Below, piece by piece: positions 17,601-27,308 of a stretch of DNA of 64,000 nucleotides. The position numbers and the translations under genes are program-made. This DNA comes from an uncultured Dysosmobacter sp. GTDB lineage: Bacteria > Bacillota > Clostridia > Oscillospirales > Oscillospiraceae. The notes under the pieces are model-generated. The model saw only the letters and a list, made by a program, of their open reading frames with translations, was not told the DNA's origin and ran no database searches. The stretch lies in NCBI GenBank assembly GCA_934590165.1, contig CAKTOO010000016.1, forward strand, positions 1 through 64,000, given 5' to 3'. Position 1 is the stretch's first letter; each line of letters opens with the position of its first letter.

Positions 17601-20591
17601 CTACAAGGCGGCCAGCCTTCCACGGCCATGCTCCTTCGCATGATAAAGCGCTTTATCAGCTGCTTCGTACAGCTGGTTGAACGTTGCTTCCGAGTCCGCG
17701 ATGACCATGCCCATGGAGATCCCCGCTCCGCCCTCCACTGCTTTCAGCGTGAGATTGACCTTGTCAAAAATCTGCTGCGCGCGTTCCTGCAGCTGTGCGT
17801 CCGGCATGCCCTTATCAAAAGAGAGTGCCGCCGCGAACTCGTCACCGCCCATACGGCAGGCTCGATCCTCTTTTCTCAAAGACATCATCAGAGTCTGCGC
17901 AGCTAAAATCAAAAATTTATCACCATTATGATGCCCAAATGTATCGTTATACGCCTTAAACCGGTCCACATCGATCATCAGCATCATGATTTTGAGGTTT
18001 CCCTCCAGAAGCTTCAATTCCACATCGCTGCGGAATGCGGCGTGATTCAGCAGCCCTGTCAGAGAATCCCTGCGGTATGTGCGTTCCCAGTATCTCAATT
18101 GGACCTGTGCCTTGCTCTGCTCCGCGTCTGTCAGCATCTTCATGGAATAGGTGTTGGCAATATCCGCAATGATGATCTCCGAGCGTTCGGCGCGCACAAC
18201 GGAATCATAATATACTCTGCCGCAGCAAAACACATAAATATCAGAGCCATCCTTCCGCCGTAGCTTATGCTCCTGAAAAACCAGTGGATTCTTTGCAAAG
18301 CCGGCATTGGTCTGACACAGGTACTCTATGCGGTCCTCTTCGGGAATCAGGTCCGCCTGAAGCATGGGCCGCTGCCGGATATCTTCCGCTGTATACCCTG
18401 TCATCTTTTCAAAATTTTCATCCACAGACACAATATACATGGAATCATCCAGCAAATACCTGCTGTATGGAACCAGATGTACATTATGCCTTTTTTCTGC
18501 GCGCTCACTGTCAGACCGGTCTTGCTTCTCTCCGTGGTCACCTCCGGATACTTCAGCCTGTCCCTGACCTTCTTGCGCTTCCGGCGGGTCTTCCTTCAAA
18601 CAGCCGAGAAACTCCGATACGATATATGGGTCAAACTGGCTGCCCGCACACCGTTTCAATTCTTCCTTGGCTTTCGTGACAGACAAGGACCGCCTGTAAG
18701 AGCGGTTATTGATCATGGCGTCATATGCATCCACCACAGCGATCACACGGGACAAAAGCGGAATGCTCTCCCCGCTCAGGCCATCCGGATATCCCTTGCC
18801 GTCCCACCGCTCGTGATGATGCAGGATATCCTCCGCGATTCCCTTCAGTTCCGTATTGCTGTTGGCGATCTCATAGCCCTTTTTCGTGTGGGAACGCAAG
18901 ATCTTCCATTCCTCTTCCGAAAGCTTTCCCGGCTTATTCAGGATCTCCAGCGGAATCCCGATTTTTCCGATGTCGTGCAGCAAGCAAAGAAGTGCCAGAT
19001 TGCTCTGCTGGATATCCGTCAGTTCGATCCGCTTTCCGAGTTTTTCTCCCATCAGTTGTGTGCGCCGCACATGGTGTTCCGTGTCGCTGTCGCATTCCTG
19101 GAGGGCCCGGATCAGGGACGTCAGCATTTCAGAGTGGATGGATTCCTGGTCCAGCAGCTTTTTCGCGCGCATTGCCTGGGACGCCGCGCAGATAGTTTGA
19201 ACAATATCCGGCGATTCTTTTGTGAAAAGGCTGACTGCATACTGGATCTTGCCGGAAAAGTTTTCTTTTACCCGCTCCATGCACGCCTGCATCTCGGTCT
19301 CACTGCTGTGGCTGCACAGGGCAATGAGATGTGCTTCCACTCCCCGCACATAATAGGTGTGCTTTGGGAAGTATTGACGCATAGTGTCTGCCAGCAGTTT
19401 GATCTTCTGGTCTCCCACATGATTTCCCATCGTACTGTTGACCACCGATAGGCTGTTGATGTCACAGATCGCCACCGCCGTGGGATAGGGAAACGCGTTT
19501 GGCTGATCCCTTACAAGCATCCGGAAGCTCTCCATGTTCTGAAACCCTGTCAGCAGATCGGTCTCCAGCGCCGCATCTGAAAATACGAACAGCTGCCCAA
19601 GCCTCTGCTCCTTTTCGTTTTTCAGGCTGCGGATATCGCATCTCAGGGGACGAACTTCCTCGCCTTTTTTCATGTAGCATTGCAGGGAAAAACTGTCATT
19701 TTCCGTTTCTGAATTCAGAGAAAGGTCATAACAATTCAAAAAATCCTTCAATTCAGCGCATCTTTCCGTCTGGATGCCTCCCAAAAGGTCATCCGCCCTT
19801 TTGTTATGGAGGATCAGGTGGTCATGATAATCAAACAGGACGATTCCCTGTCCGATGTTTTCAAAAATACTGGTTTTCAGGCAGTTCAGCATTCCGTGGG
19901 TCGAGTATTCAAAACAGCTCCAATACAGCAAAAAGGCCGTCAGGCTGTATCCGCAGATGGAATAGTCCAGAAGATTATAGATGTCAACCTCCGGCCAGTA
20001 GAGAAATACCGCGTTCACCGCAACGATCGTCACAATCCCGAGGATCACATAGCGGTACTGTGACCGGTATTCCCGCGGAATCCTGCGCAGCTTTCGAATC
20101 AGCAGAATCAAAATCACTGCCACCAGGCTATATGTAAAAATGAGATGCATCCAGTACAGCGGTTTCATTTGATAGCTGTACTTGGCGATGTAGGTGTCTC
20201 TCCGGACATAGTGGACGGCAATTTCGTAAAAGGGATTGATGGCGAAAACCACAGCCTCGAAGACGGCATAGAGAATACTGAAAGCAATCGCTGTTTTGCC
20301 GGGCTTTGTAAATTCCCCTTTCGTAAAATAAACCGTGAAAATGAGGAGGCAGACCAGCATGATATCGATATTGACAAAATAGATACTGGACATGACCGAG
20401 ACGCACCGATAATCGTTGTTCAGAATGCTGATCAGGTAACTGATGTCCACCACAGCCGCGTCTGCGCAGGCAAATCCCAGGTATCTCCCCGTGGTCTTGT
20501 TCTTCAAGATGGATTTTATCGCCAGAATTCCGTCAATCACGGCGATCAGAATGGAAATTTCTATATAGCAATTTAAAAACCATGCATTCAT
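17601..20591 (-). CDS. Membrane cyclic-di-GMP signalling protein: 7TM, degenerate GGDEF, HD-GYP, PAS, GGDEF
   Basis: The 996-residue protein starts with seven hydrophobic helices (about 1-235; a 7TM sensory module). A degenerate GGDEF domain follows at about 330-470: DLLTGFQN opens it, but the active loop reads YVRGVEAH instead of GGDEF. The HD-GYP phosphodiesterase domain (about 500-650) keeps HDIGK, HHERWDGKGYPDG and VDAYDAM. A PAS domain is near 705-815, and the final GGDEF domain (about 845-990) has DSLTGLLNH and intact MGGDEF. It should therefore be able both to make and to degrade c-di-GMP, with the first GGDEF perhaps sensing GTP. It stands alone, flanked by terminators. Confidence 0.9.
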   Translation of the reverse strand: MNAWFLNCYIEISILIAVIDGILAIKSILKNKTTGRYLGFACADAAVVDISYLISILNNDYRCVSVMSSIYFVNIDIMLVCLLIFTVYFTKGEFTKPGKTAIAFSILYAVFEAVVFAINPFYEIAVHYVRRDTYIAKYSYQMKPLYWMHLIFTYSLVAVILILLIRKLRRIPREYRSQYRYVILGIVTIVAVNAVFLYWPEVDIYNLLDYSICGYSLTAFLLYWSCFEYSTHGMLNCLKTSIFENIGQGIVLFDYHDHLILHNKRADDLLGGIQTERCAELKDFLNCYDLSLNSETENDSFSLQCYMKKGEEVRPLRCDIRSLKNEKEQRLGQLFVFSDAALETDLLTGFQNMESFRMLVRDQPNAFPYPTAVAICDINSLSVVNSTMGNHVGDQKIKLLADTMRQYFPKHTYYVRGVEAHLIALCSHSSETEMQACMERVKENFSGKIQYAVSLFTKESPDIVQTICAASQAMRAKKLLDQESIHSEMLTSLIRALQECDSDTEHHVRRTQLMGEKLGKRIELTDIQQSNLALLCLLHDIGKIGIPLEILNKPGKLSEEEWKILRSHTKKGYEIANSNTELKGIAEDILHHHERWDGKGYPDGLSGESIPLLSRVIAVVDAYDAMINNRSYRRSLSVTKAKEELKRCAGSQFDPYIVSEFLGCLKEDPPEAQEGQGQAEVSGGDHGEKQDRSDSERAEKRHNVHLVPYSRYLLDDSMYIVSVDENFEKMTGYTAEDIRQRPMLQADLIPEEDRIEYLCQTNAGFAKNPLVFQEHKLRRKDGSDIYVFCCGRVYYDSVVRAERSEIIIADIANTYSMKMLTDAEQSKAQVQLRYWERTYRRDSLTGLLNHAAFRSDVELKLLEGNLKIMMLMIDVDRFKAYNDTFGHHNGDKFLILAAQTLMMSLRKEDRACRMGGDEFAAALSFDKGMPDAQLQERAQQIFDKVNLTLKAVEGGAGISMGMVIADSEATFNQLYEAADKALYHAKEHGRGRLAAL

Positions 20592-20797
20592 GCCGAACGT
20601 CCCGCCCCTTTCAGGGTAATATTTTCCTGTTACAAATGCATCTTTTATCTACATTTATACACTATTTCTATATAGACATCAAGACTTCCCCGGAATTTTA
20701 CCTGAACAATGAAGCAGCGAATGATGTTGGTAAAGGCGGAGGTTTGGAATGCCGCAGAGGGTTTGCGGGAGCATTTCCCTGCTTGCAAATCATCAAA

Positions 20798-20840
20798 AAG
20801 GCCGGCAGCACCGTCAATTTCTGACGGTGCTGCCGGCCTT
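20798..20840 (-). terminator. Terminator of the sugar/polyol operon
   Basis: A perfect 19-bp stem: AAGGCCGGCAGCACCGTCA (20798-20816) and its complement at 20822-20840 with a 5-nt loop; on the minus strand it is followed by TTTTTG. It ends the operon whose last gene stops at 20888. The 20592-20797 stretch to the cyclic-di-GMP gene holds no gene I can support. Confidence 0.92.
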
Positions 20841-20887
20841 GGAGAAAAGAAGTCATCTACTATTTCAAATCCATAGTAAGATGAATA

Positions 20888-22048
20888 TTACATCCAGGGG
20901 TCGATGACAACTTTCATGCTGTTATCGGTCATACTGGTTTGAATGGCCGTTTCGTAGTCATCAACGGAAAAATGGTGGCTGAACAGCTTTTCCCAGGGGA
21001 AACGTTCCCTGTTGCGCAACATGATCTGCATAACGGTCTGATAGTCCGTGATATGATTCGTCATACCGATTATGCGCAGGTTGTTGGCACAGATCTCATG
21101 CACGCCGATCCGGGGCGCTTCACCGCACTCCACGAAGTTGCCCGGCTCCAAATACATACCGGCCTTGCGCAGGTACCGCAGCCCCTCCGGGAATGCCTCA
21201 GGCCGGCCCACGCATTCGCAGACGATATCCGCGCCCCGGCCATGCGTCTCTTTTTTAATGCGCGCAATGCGTTCTTCCTCGGTGGTGCCGCGCACATTGA
21301 TGACCACATCCGCGCCAAACTCCTTGGCAAGTTCCAGCTTATAGTCGGAAATATCGGTTGCAATGATTTTCCCGGCGCCCATAATACGGGCCATAATGAT
21401 GTGGGCCATGCCCAGAGGGCCGGCACCCTGCACCACAACACTGTCCCCCAGGTTGAAGCCCTCTCTTGACTGTGCGCTGAACTGCCGGGCCTTTTCCAGC
21501 GTATAGGCGACACACATGACCTCGGTAAAGCAGGCCATATCCTCCGTCAAGCCATCGGGGACCTTATAGACATATGTGCCGGGTTCGATGTACAAATACT
21601 GGGCGGAACCGCCATAGAGGTGATTCGCATCATTACAGGAGCGCATATTGCCGTAGCTGAACTGAAGGTGCTCGCACCAGGGATAGCTGGGGATGTTTTT
21701 GCAATACCAGCATTTCCCGCAAACCACATCCGGGCAGATCGTGACGCGGTCACCAACCTTCAGGTAATCCCCGTCCCGGGAGAGGTTCTTCGCACCATCC
21801 TCATCAATGGCCACGATTTCCAACAGGACCTCATGTCCCTGAATGATGGGAAACGGCAGGTGGATCTCGTTTTCGGTGCCCTTGTACTGGACGGCCTCGC
21901 CGCGGTAGCTGTGCTTATCCGTGCCGCAGATGCCGGAGCGGATCACCTTACAAATGGCAGCCCCCTTCCCCAGCTTGGGCATATCGAACTCCCATGTTTC
22001 CACATGGCCGGGTTCTACAAGTACGGCGGCTTTTACTTTTTCGTCCAT
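20888..22048 (-). CDS. Zinc-dependent alcohol/polyol dehydrogenase (MDR family)
   Basis: The 386-residue medium-chain dehydrogenase shows catalytic zinc residues in SGICGTDKHSY and GHE, a structural zinc cluster (CPDVVCGKCWYCKN then CEH), and a Rossmann segment with GAGPLGMAH and an acidic residue (ATDISDYKLELAKEFGAD in pieces) that favours NAD. Sorbitol/threonine/iditol dehydrogenases are the nearest groups. It is last in a five-gene operon after a sugar ABC importer and a LacI regulator, so it probably oxidises the imported sugar alcohol or sugar to its keto form. The start ATG has AGGAGGTAATGAT upstream. Confidence 0.88.
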   Translation of the reverse strand: MDEKVKAAVLVEPGHVETWEFDMPKLGKGAAICKVIRSGICGTDKHSYRGEAVQYKGTENEIHLPFPIIQGHEVLLEIVAIDEDGAKNLSRDGDYLKVGDRVTICPDVVCGKCWYCKNIPSYPWCEHLQFSYGNMRSCNDANHLYGGSAQYLYIEPGTYVYKVPDGLTEDMACFTEVMCVAYTLEKARQFSAQSREGFNLGDSVVVQGAGPLGMAHIIMARIMGAGKIIATDISDYKLELAKEFGADVVINVRGTTEEERIARIKKETHGRGADIVCECVGRPEAFPEGLRYLRKAGMYLEPGNFVECGEAPRIGVHEICANNLRIIGMTNHITDYQTVMQIMLRNRERFPWEKLFSHHFSVDDYETAIQTSMTDNSMKVVIDPWM

Positions 22049-22098
22049 ATCATTACCTCCTTAAATCAGGCGAATGTATGGACGTCCGCCTGATGATT

Positions 22099-23088
22099 TC
22101 ACGTTTTTCGGATGATGAGCTCCGGTTCAAAAACCACCTGGTTGACCCGGCGGTAAGGCTCTTTCGATGTGATCGTCTCCATCAGCATTTTCATGCCGTG
22201 GGAACCGATTTGATAATCCGCCTGGGCGATGGTGGTCAGAGGATAATCCAGATACTGGTCGATCTCGCTGTTGTCATAACCGACGATGCTGATATCCTCC
22301 GGGATTTTGTATCCCCAGTTTCTAGCGGCGCTCAGCACGCCGATCGCAACAATATCCGATGAACAGAACACCCCGAAGGGCGGCCTGCATACTTTCAAAA
22401 TTTGCTCCAGAGCGCGGCGCCCGTCTTTGAATTGCAGATTGTCATAGAGAATATGGCTTTTTTGAAAGGGAAGGTTTTTCTCCCGGAAAGCCATTTGTAT
22501 GCCCTGGGTACGGCTGGACGCGATGGAGATATTCTCCGGGCCGCTCAGGAAATAAATATTCTTTTTCCCCTGCTCCAGCAGGTAATTGGCAGCCAGATAT
22601 GCGCCCCGCACATCATTATTGATGACGTAGCTCACCTCGTTATAGGCCGCGCTGCAGCGGGACACAAAAAGATAGGGGATCGACACATTCCGATAGGCCT
22701 CCTCACAGATGGGAACCGCGATAAGGCCGGCGACATTTAAACGCTGAACACGGCCGAGCTGCTCCTCTTCCAGCTTTGCATCCTCGCCGGTATGGCAAGC
22801 GACAACAGAGTAATCGTGGGCACGGGCAATGTCCTCAACACCCCGCCACAAGCGGGCAAAATAGGGGTTGGAAACGTCGGGCACAAGAAAGCCGATAATT
22901 TGCTGGTGTTCCCCCAATGCGGAACAATCCATTTGGGGAGAGCGGTAATGTCTGGCCCGTGCGGCCTCCATGATGCGCCGCCGGGTAGTTTCCGACACTT
23001 CCGTACTGTTATTCAATGCCTTGGAAACCGTGGACACAGAGGTCCCGGTGATTTGGGCAAGCTCCCTCATTGTGATGCGTTTTGCCAT
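22099..23088 (-). CDS. LacI/GalR-family transcriptional regulator
   Basis: The 329-residue protein has an N-terminal LacI HTH (ITMRELAQITGTSVSTVSKA, residues 5-24, then the hinge) and a periplasmic-binding-type effector domain ending in a family-typical VVFEPELIIRKT-like tail. It is encoded between the binding protein and the dehydrogenase of the sugar operon, so it most likely controls that operon in response to its sugar. A start ATG with GGAGGAACTT upstream is clear. Confidence 0.9.
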   Translation of the reverse strand: MAKRITMRELAQITGTSVSTVSKALNNSTEVSETTRRRIMEAARARHYRSPQMDCSALGEHQQIIGFLVPDVSNPYFARLWRGVEDIARAHDYSVVACHTGEDAKLEEEQLGRVQRLNVAGLIAVPICEEAYRNVSIPYLFVSRCSAAYNEVSYVINNDVRGAYLAANYLLEQGKKNIYFLSGPENISIASSRTQGIQMAFREKNLPFQKSHILYDNLQFKDGRRALEQILKVCRPPFGVFCSSDIVAIGVLSAARNWGYKIPEDISIVGYDNSEIDQYLDYPLTTIAQADYQIGSHGMKMLMETITSKEPYRRVNQVVFEPELIIRKT

Positions 23089-23187
23089 AAGTTCCTCCTC
23101 CAGCGTGCAAAATCCTGCTTACACCTCCATCTTAAACAAACGTATGGGCTGCGTCAATCCATACAGGACCACGGCACACGAGAGGCT

Positions 23188-23222
23188 TTGCAGGGGGACT
23201 TGCAACGCAAGCCCCCCTGCGT
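23188..23222 (-). terminator. GC-rich hairpin between binding-protein and regulator genes
   Basis: GCAGGGGG (23188-23195) and CCCCCCTGC (23214-23222) with inner TTGC/GCAA pairing. No T-run follows on the minus strand, so it is more likely a processing/stabilising hairpin that raises the level of the upstream binding-protein message than a full terminator. Confidence 0.55.
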
Positions 23223-23269
23223 CATTTCATGTACAATGTGCTTTGCGTTTCTTGGGTGAAACCGGCAAA

Positions 23270-24271
23270 TCAGTGCCAGTTCAGATAGTCGCTGGCATTC
23301 TCAGCGGTGACCATGGCGCAGGCAGTGTACATATCCTCGGGAGCGGTGCCGTTCACGATGAGATTGTACAGGGCACTGACGCCCTCCTTGGCCATGACGC
23401 CGGGAGTCTGGGCCACGGTGGCGGTCATCTCACCTTTGACGATGGACTGTGCGCCGTCGGGGGAGCCGTCGAAGCCGATGACCTTCACGTCGCGTCCGGC
23501 GGCCTTCACAGCGGCGGCAGCGCCCAGGGCGCCGGTGTCATTGGTGACATAGATGCACTTCAGGTTGGGATAAGCGGTCAGCAGGTTCTCCGCGATACCC
23601 ATGGCGGTGCCCTGGTCACCATTGCAGGGCTGGACCTCGCCCACCAACGTCACAGTGCCGGCGTCGGTAGCGGCTTTCACGCCGTCCAAATAGCCATTGG
23701 TACGGTCGGTGTGGCACTGGTTGCCCAGCATGCCGGTGATGATGGCGACTTCGCCCTCCACATTTTCGGCGGTCCACTCGCCGGCCAGATAGCCGCCGTC
23801 GTAGTTGTTGGTGCCGATGAACGCGGCAACGTCGGCGCCGTCGTCAGCATTGGTGTCCAGGCAGATGACGGGGACATTCTTCTCGTTGGCCTTGACGATG
23901 GTGGGGACCACCTCGGAGGTGCCGCAGGGCACGATCAGCACACCGTCAACGCCTTTTTCCAGATAGGACTCGAACATGGTGATCTGTTCGTTGATGCCGT
24001 CCTCGGTGGGAGGCGCGGAGGCAACGATCTCAACCGTGTACTCGTCGTTGGACAGCGCGGCGGCAGCCTCCTCGGCAAACTGCTGCATGGCGACGAAGTA
24101 GGGGTTCGACAGAGTCTTGGGCAGCAGCGCAAAGGTCAGGGTCTTCTTTTCGGTGGTCTCCGTTGCCGCGGAAGCATCTGCCTCAGGAGCTTTTTCCTCT
24201 TTTTTGCCGCCGCAGGCAACCAGAGAGAGGCACAGAACCAGGGTCAGGGCCAGTGCAAGTACTCTTTTCAT
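23270..24271 (-). CDS. Sugar ABC transporter substrate-binding lipoprotein (RbsB-like)
   Basis: The 333-residue protein has a signal peptide with lipobox CLSLVAC (Cys20), an acidic linker and a Peripla_BP_4 domain (FALLPKTLSNPYFVAMQQF at the start and GFDGSPDGAQSIVKGEMTAT near the end), as in ribose/galactose/inositol binding proteins. It lies downstream of the permease gene in the operon ATPase-permease-binding protein-LacI-dehydrogenase. Exact ligand unknown; the dehydrogenase suggests a polyol or sugar alcohol. Confidence 0.92.
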   Translation of the reverse strand: MKRVLALALTLVLCLSLVACGGKKEEKAPEADASAATETTEKKTLTFALLPKTLSNPYFVAMQQFAEEAAAALSNDEYTVEIVASAPPTEDGINEQITMFESYLEKGVDGVLIVPCGTSEVVPTIVKANEKNVPVICLDTNADDGADVAAFIGTNNYDGGYLAGEWTAENVEGEVAIITGMLGNQCHTDRTNGYLDGVKAATDAGTVTLVGEVQPCNGDQGTAMGIAENLLTAYPNLKCIYVTNDTGALGAAAAVKAAGRDVKVIGFDGSPDGAQSIVKGEMTATVAQTPGVMAKEGVSALYNLIVNGTAPEDMYTACAMVTAENASDYLNWH

Positions 24272-24328
24272 GTTTGTTTCCTCCTAATTTTTTATATCTC
24301 AAAGCAGGGATTCTGCTTATGAGTTCGC

Positions 24329-25318
24329 TTAGTCCACACGCTTGGCGGCGCGGGCTTTGCGCTGGGTATCGATGATGACAGCGATCAGAATGACCGCGCC
24401 GGTAACGACCTGCTGGTAGTAAGTGGAGATCTCCAGCAGGACCATGGCGTTGCGGACGATGGCGACCACGATGGCGCCCAGGACCGTGCCGAACACGGTG
24501 CCCTCGCCGCCCATGACGGAGGTTCCGCCCAGAACGGCCGCCGCGATAGCCTCCATCTCATAGGACTGTCCGGCCGTTGCCTGCGCGGCGCCCAGACGGG
24601 AAACATAGACAATACCCGCGATGGACACCATGATGCCGGAGAGGATATACGCCTTGCACTTGTTCCAGCGGGTCTTGATGCCGGACAGGCGGGCAGCCTC
24701 CTGGTTGGAGCCGACCGCCAGAATGAAGCGGCCGGTCGCCGTATAGGACAGGATGAACTGGCCCACGGCGGCGGCGATCAAAAAGATGTACACAGGCACC
24801 GGGAGGCCCAGTAAAGAGCCGGTGCCGATCCACTTAAACGCATCGTTGGTCAGGACGATGGGGCTGGCCTGGGTAATGACCAGAGTCAGGCCGCGGCACA
24901 GATACATGGAGGCCAGGGTCGCAATGAACGGCGGAATGCTCAGACAGGAGATGATGGTTCCGTTAATGGAGCCGATGACCGCGCCCACCACCACGCTGGC
25001 CAGGATCGCCAGGGGGATCGAGCCCACATTCTGCACGATGTAGGCAGAGATGACGCCGATCAGCGCCAGCAAAGAGCCTTGACTCAAATCAACACCGCCG
25101 GTCATCATGACGAACGACATGCCCAGTCCCATAATGACGTACACAGCGGCCTGCCGCAGGATGCCCATCAGATTGCTGGTACTGAGGAACATGGGAGACG
25201 CTATGGACAGGGCCACCACCAGAACGACCAGCGCAATGGCGGCGGTGATCCACGGAAAATCAAATTTTATTTTTTTATGCTTCAGAGCTTTCTCCGGAGC
25301 TTCTTTGATCTTTCCCAT
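24329..25318 (-). CDS. Sugar ABC transporter permease (RbsC-like)
   Basis: This 329-residue BPD_transp_2 family permease has about eight to ten hydrophobic segments, GGVDLSQGSLLAL near residue 80, TGRFILAVGSNQEAARLSGI near residue 205 and AAVLGGTSVMGGEGTVFGT near 265, all signatures of RbsC/XylH/AraH. It follows the ATPase gene by 15 bp and makes the pore of the importer. Confidence 0.93.
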   Translation of the reverse strand: MGKIKEAPEKALKHKKIKFDFPWITAAIALVVLVVALSIASPMFLSTSNLMGILRQAAVYVIMGLGMSFVMMTGGVDLSQGSLLALIGVISAYIVQNVGSIPLAILASVVVGAVIGSINGTIISCLSIPPFIATLASMYLCRGLTLVITQASPIVLTNDAFKWIGTGSLLGLPVPVYIFLIAAAVGQFILSYTATGRFILAVGSNQEAARLSGIKTRWNKCKAYILSGIMVSIAGIVYVSRLGAAQATAGQSYEMEAIAAAVLGGTSVMGGEGTVFGTVLGAIVVAIVRNAMVLLEISTYYQQVVTGAVILIAVIIDTQRKARAAKRVD

Positions 25319-25333
25319 CTGTTCTTACCCTCC

Positions 25334-26827
25334 TCAAATGGAATAACTCATGATTTTTTCCTGTGTGGCGTCAGCCCGGTCGATATTCGCTGTGATCCAT
25401 CCGTCGCGCATGACGATCACGCGGTCACAGACGCCCAGAATCTCCGGCAGCTCCGACGAGATCACGATCACGGCCGCTCCCTGTGCCACCAGGTCATTGA
25501 TGATCTGATAGATCTCGCTCTTGGCACCGACGTCGATGCCGCGGGTAGGCTCATCGAAGATGTAGACATCGACCTCTGAGCAAAGCCACTTGGCAAACAC
25601 CACCTTCTGCTGGTTGCCGCCGGACAGGAACTTCACCTGACGGTTGATGCCGGGCGTTTTGATGCGAAGCTTCTCACGGTATTCCTCCGAAACGACCGCT
25701 TCCTTTTTGTGGTCGATGATAAAGCCCTTGTAGAATTTCTTGGTCAGGGAAGCCAGTGTGATGTTTTCCTTGACGGATTTGGAGAGGATCAGACCTTCGG
25801 TCTTGCGGTCCTCCGGCAGATAGCCAATTCCCTGGCTGATGGCATCCCGGGGAGAGTTGATCCTGACTTCCTTGCCGTGGACATAGATCTCACCCTTGGA
25901 TCTGGGAATGGCGCCTACAATGGCCTTGGCGGTGGAGGTCCGTCCGGAGCCCACCAGGCCCGAAAAGCCCAGCACCTCGCCTTTATGGACTTGAAAAGAG
26001 ATGTCGTATATGGTGTTGGGCACCTCAAGCCCCCTGACCTCCAGCGCCACCTCGCCGATGTGGCTTTCACGGGCCGGGAACTTTTCATCCAGTGTGCGGC
26101 CAACGATCATGTTGATGACCTGATCCATGTCGGCCACCTTGCAGTTTTCGATCTCGCCGGTCAGCGCGCCGTCCCGGAAAATGGTGGCCCGGTCGCCGAT
26201 CTGCTTGATCTCCTCCATACGGTGGGACACATAGATAAAGGTGACGCCCTTTTTCTTCAGTGTCTCAATAATGCGGAACAAATTGCTGATCTCGTTGTCA
26301 GACAGAGACGAGGTGGGCTCATCCAAAATGATGATGGACGGATTCTGGGAGAACACCTTTACGATCTCCACGATCTGCTGGTCCGCCACAGACAGCCGCC
26401 GCACCTGCGCCCGGGGATTGATATGGTCAACGCCCAGCTCCCGAATCCACCGGTCGCATTCCTCATATGTACGCTTCCAGTCGATCGCGCCTGCTTTGTT
26501 TCGGAGCTCACGGGACAGGAACACGTTTTCCGCCACATTCAGATGGGGGATCAAGCTATTCTCCTGGAACACCGTACCGATCCCCAGCTTTCTGGAGTGA
26601 AGAATATCCTGGATCTTGACAGGCACGTCGTTCAGGTAGATGACGCTGCCTTCATCCGCCTGATAAACGCCGGTGAGGATCTTGATCAGTGTGGACTTGC
26701 CCGCACCATTTTCACCCAACAGGACATGTACGTCTCCGCGGTGTATCTCAAAAGACACATCCTTCAGTGCTTTCACACCGGGAAATGTCTTTGATATGTT
26801 TTCAAACCGCAAAATGCTGTCAGACAT
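25334..26827 (-). CDS. Sugar ABC transporter double-ATPase subunit (RbsA/MglA-like)
   Basis: The 497-residue protein has two ATPase domains. The first is complete (Walker A GENGAGKSTLIK, signature-like LSVADQQIVEI, Walker B IIILDEPTSSL). The second has a divergent Walker A (GLVGSGRTSTAK), signature LSGGNQQKV and Walker B VYIFDEPTRGIDVG, the arrangement normal for RbsA/MglA/XylG. It is the first gene of the operon, about 50 bp downstream of a good promoter. The start ATG follows the AGAAAGAGGGTGCC region. Confidence 0.93.
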   Translation of the reverse strand: MSDSILRFENISKTFPGVKALKDVSFEIHRGDVHVLLGENGAGKSTLIKILTGVYQADEGSVIYLNDVPVKIQDILHSRKLGIGTVFQENSLIPHLNVAENVFLSRELRNKAGAIDWKRTYEECDRWIRELGVDHINPRAQVRRLSVADQQIVEIVKVFSQNPSIIILDEPTSSLSDNEISNLFRIIETLKKKGVTFIYVSHRMEEIKQIGDRATIFRDGALTGEIENCKVADMDQVINMIVGRTLDEKFPARESHIGEVALEVRGLEVPNTIYDISFQVHKGEVLGFSGLVGSGRTSTAKAIVGAIPRSKGEIYVHGKEVRINSPRDAISQGIGYLPEDRKTEGLILSKSVKENITLASLTKKFYKGFIIDHKKEAVVSEEYREKLRIKTPGINRQVKFLSGGNQQKVVFAKWLCSEVDVYIFDEPTRGIDVGAKSEIYQIINDLVAQGAAVIVISSELPEILGVCDRVIVMRDGWITANIDRADATQEKIMSYSI

Positions 26828-26879
26828 TGCTCCTTGGCACCCTCTTTCTCCAATTGTTTCAGCTTTTTTTATAATAAAA

Positions 26880-26954
26880 ATTATATTTTGGCCACTTTAC
26901 TTGTTCAATCATTTCAAACCAAAAAAAGTTTCAAAAGAACGAAAATTTTTTCGT
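26880..26954 (-). promoter_or_regulatory. Promoter and upstream palindrome of the sugar operon
   Basis: On the minus strand TTGAAC (26908-26903), 17-bp spacer, TATAAT (26885-26880). About 30 bp upstream of the -35 box lies a perfect palindrome ACGAAAATTTTTTCGT (26939-26954), a possible regulator site. From here to about 27,300 there is no supported gene; a hairpin at about 27,043-27,071 (ATCCCATCAGA/TTCTGACGGGAT, with a mismatch) may be a terminator. Confidence 0.7.
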
Positions 26955-27308
26955 CCAGAAAACGTCCGGTCAGCCTGCCCGTATATTGTTAATGTATGAC
27001 CCATTGGTAGCTATAAAAACCATATTTTTTGAAACAAAATCATCCCATCAGAGCAAAATTCTGACGGGATGCCTGGATTGAAGATCCGCGGCAAAGGAGA
27101 ATGGGTTTTCACTTCCGTCTCTCTCCGGAAGTTAAAAAACACATATTCCGCCTGGAATAACACACAGAGTTTTGGGGCAGCCTCCGCCAGTTCTGCACGC
27201 CTGAATTTTTGATAGGCCGTGCAAAGCGGCCCTTCTTTTTAGCAGAATGACCGCTGGGCCATCGGATAATGTTTAACGGAAATCGTAAAATTGTGAAAGA
27301 AAAGCAGA

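Noticed and set aside
18267..19451. 394-residue frame opposite the cyclic-di-GMP gene
   Set aside because: Antisense shadow; the minus-strand protein has intact domain motifs throughout.
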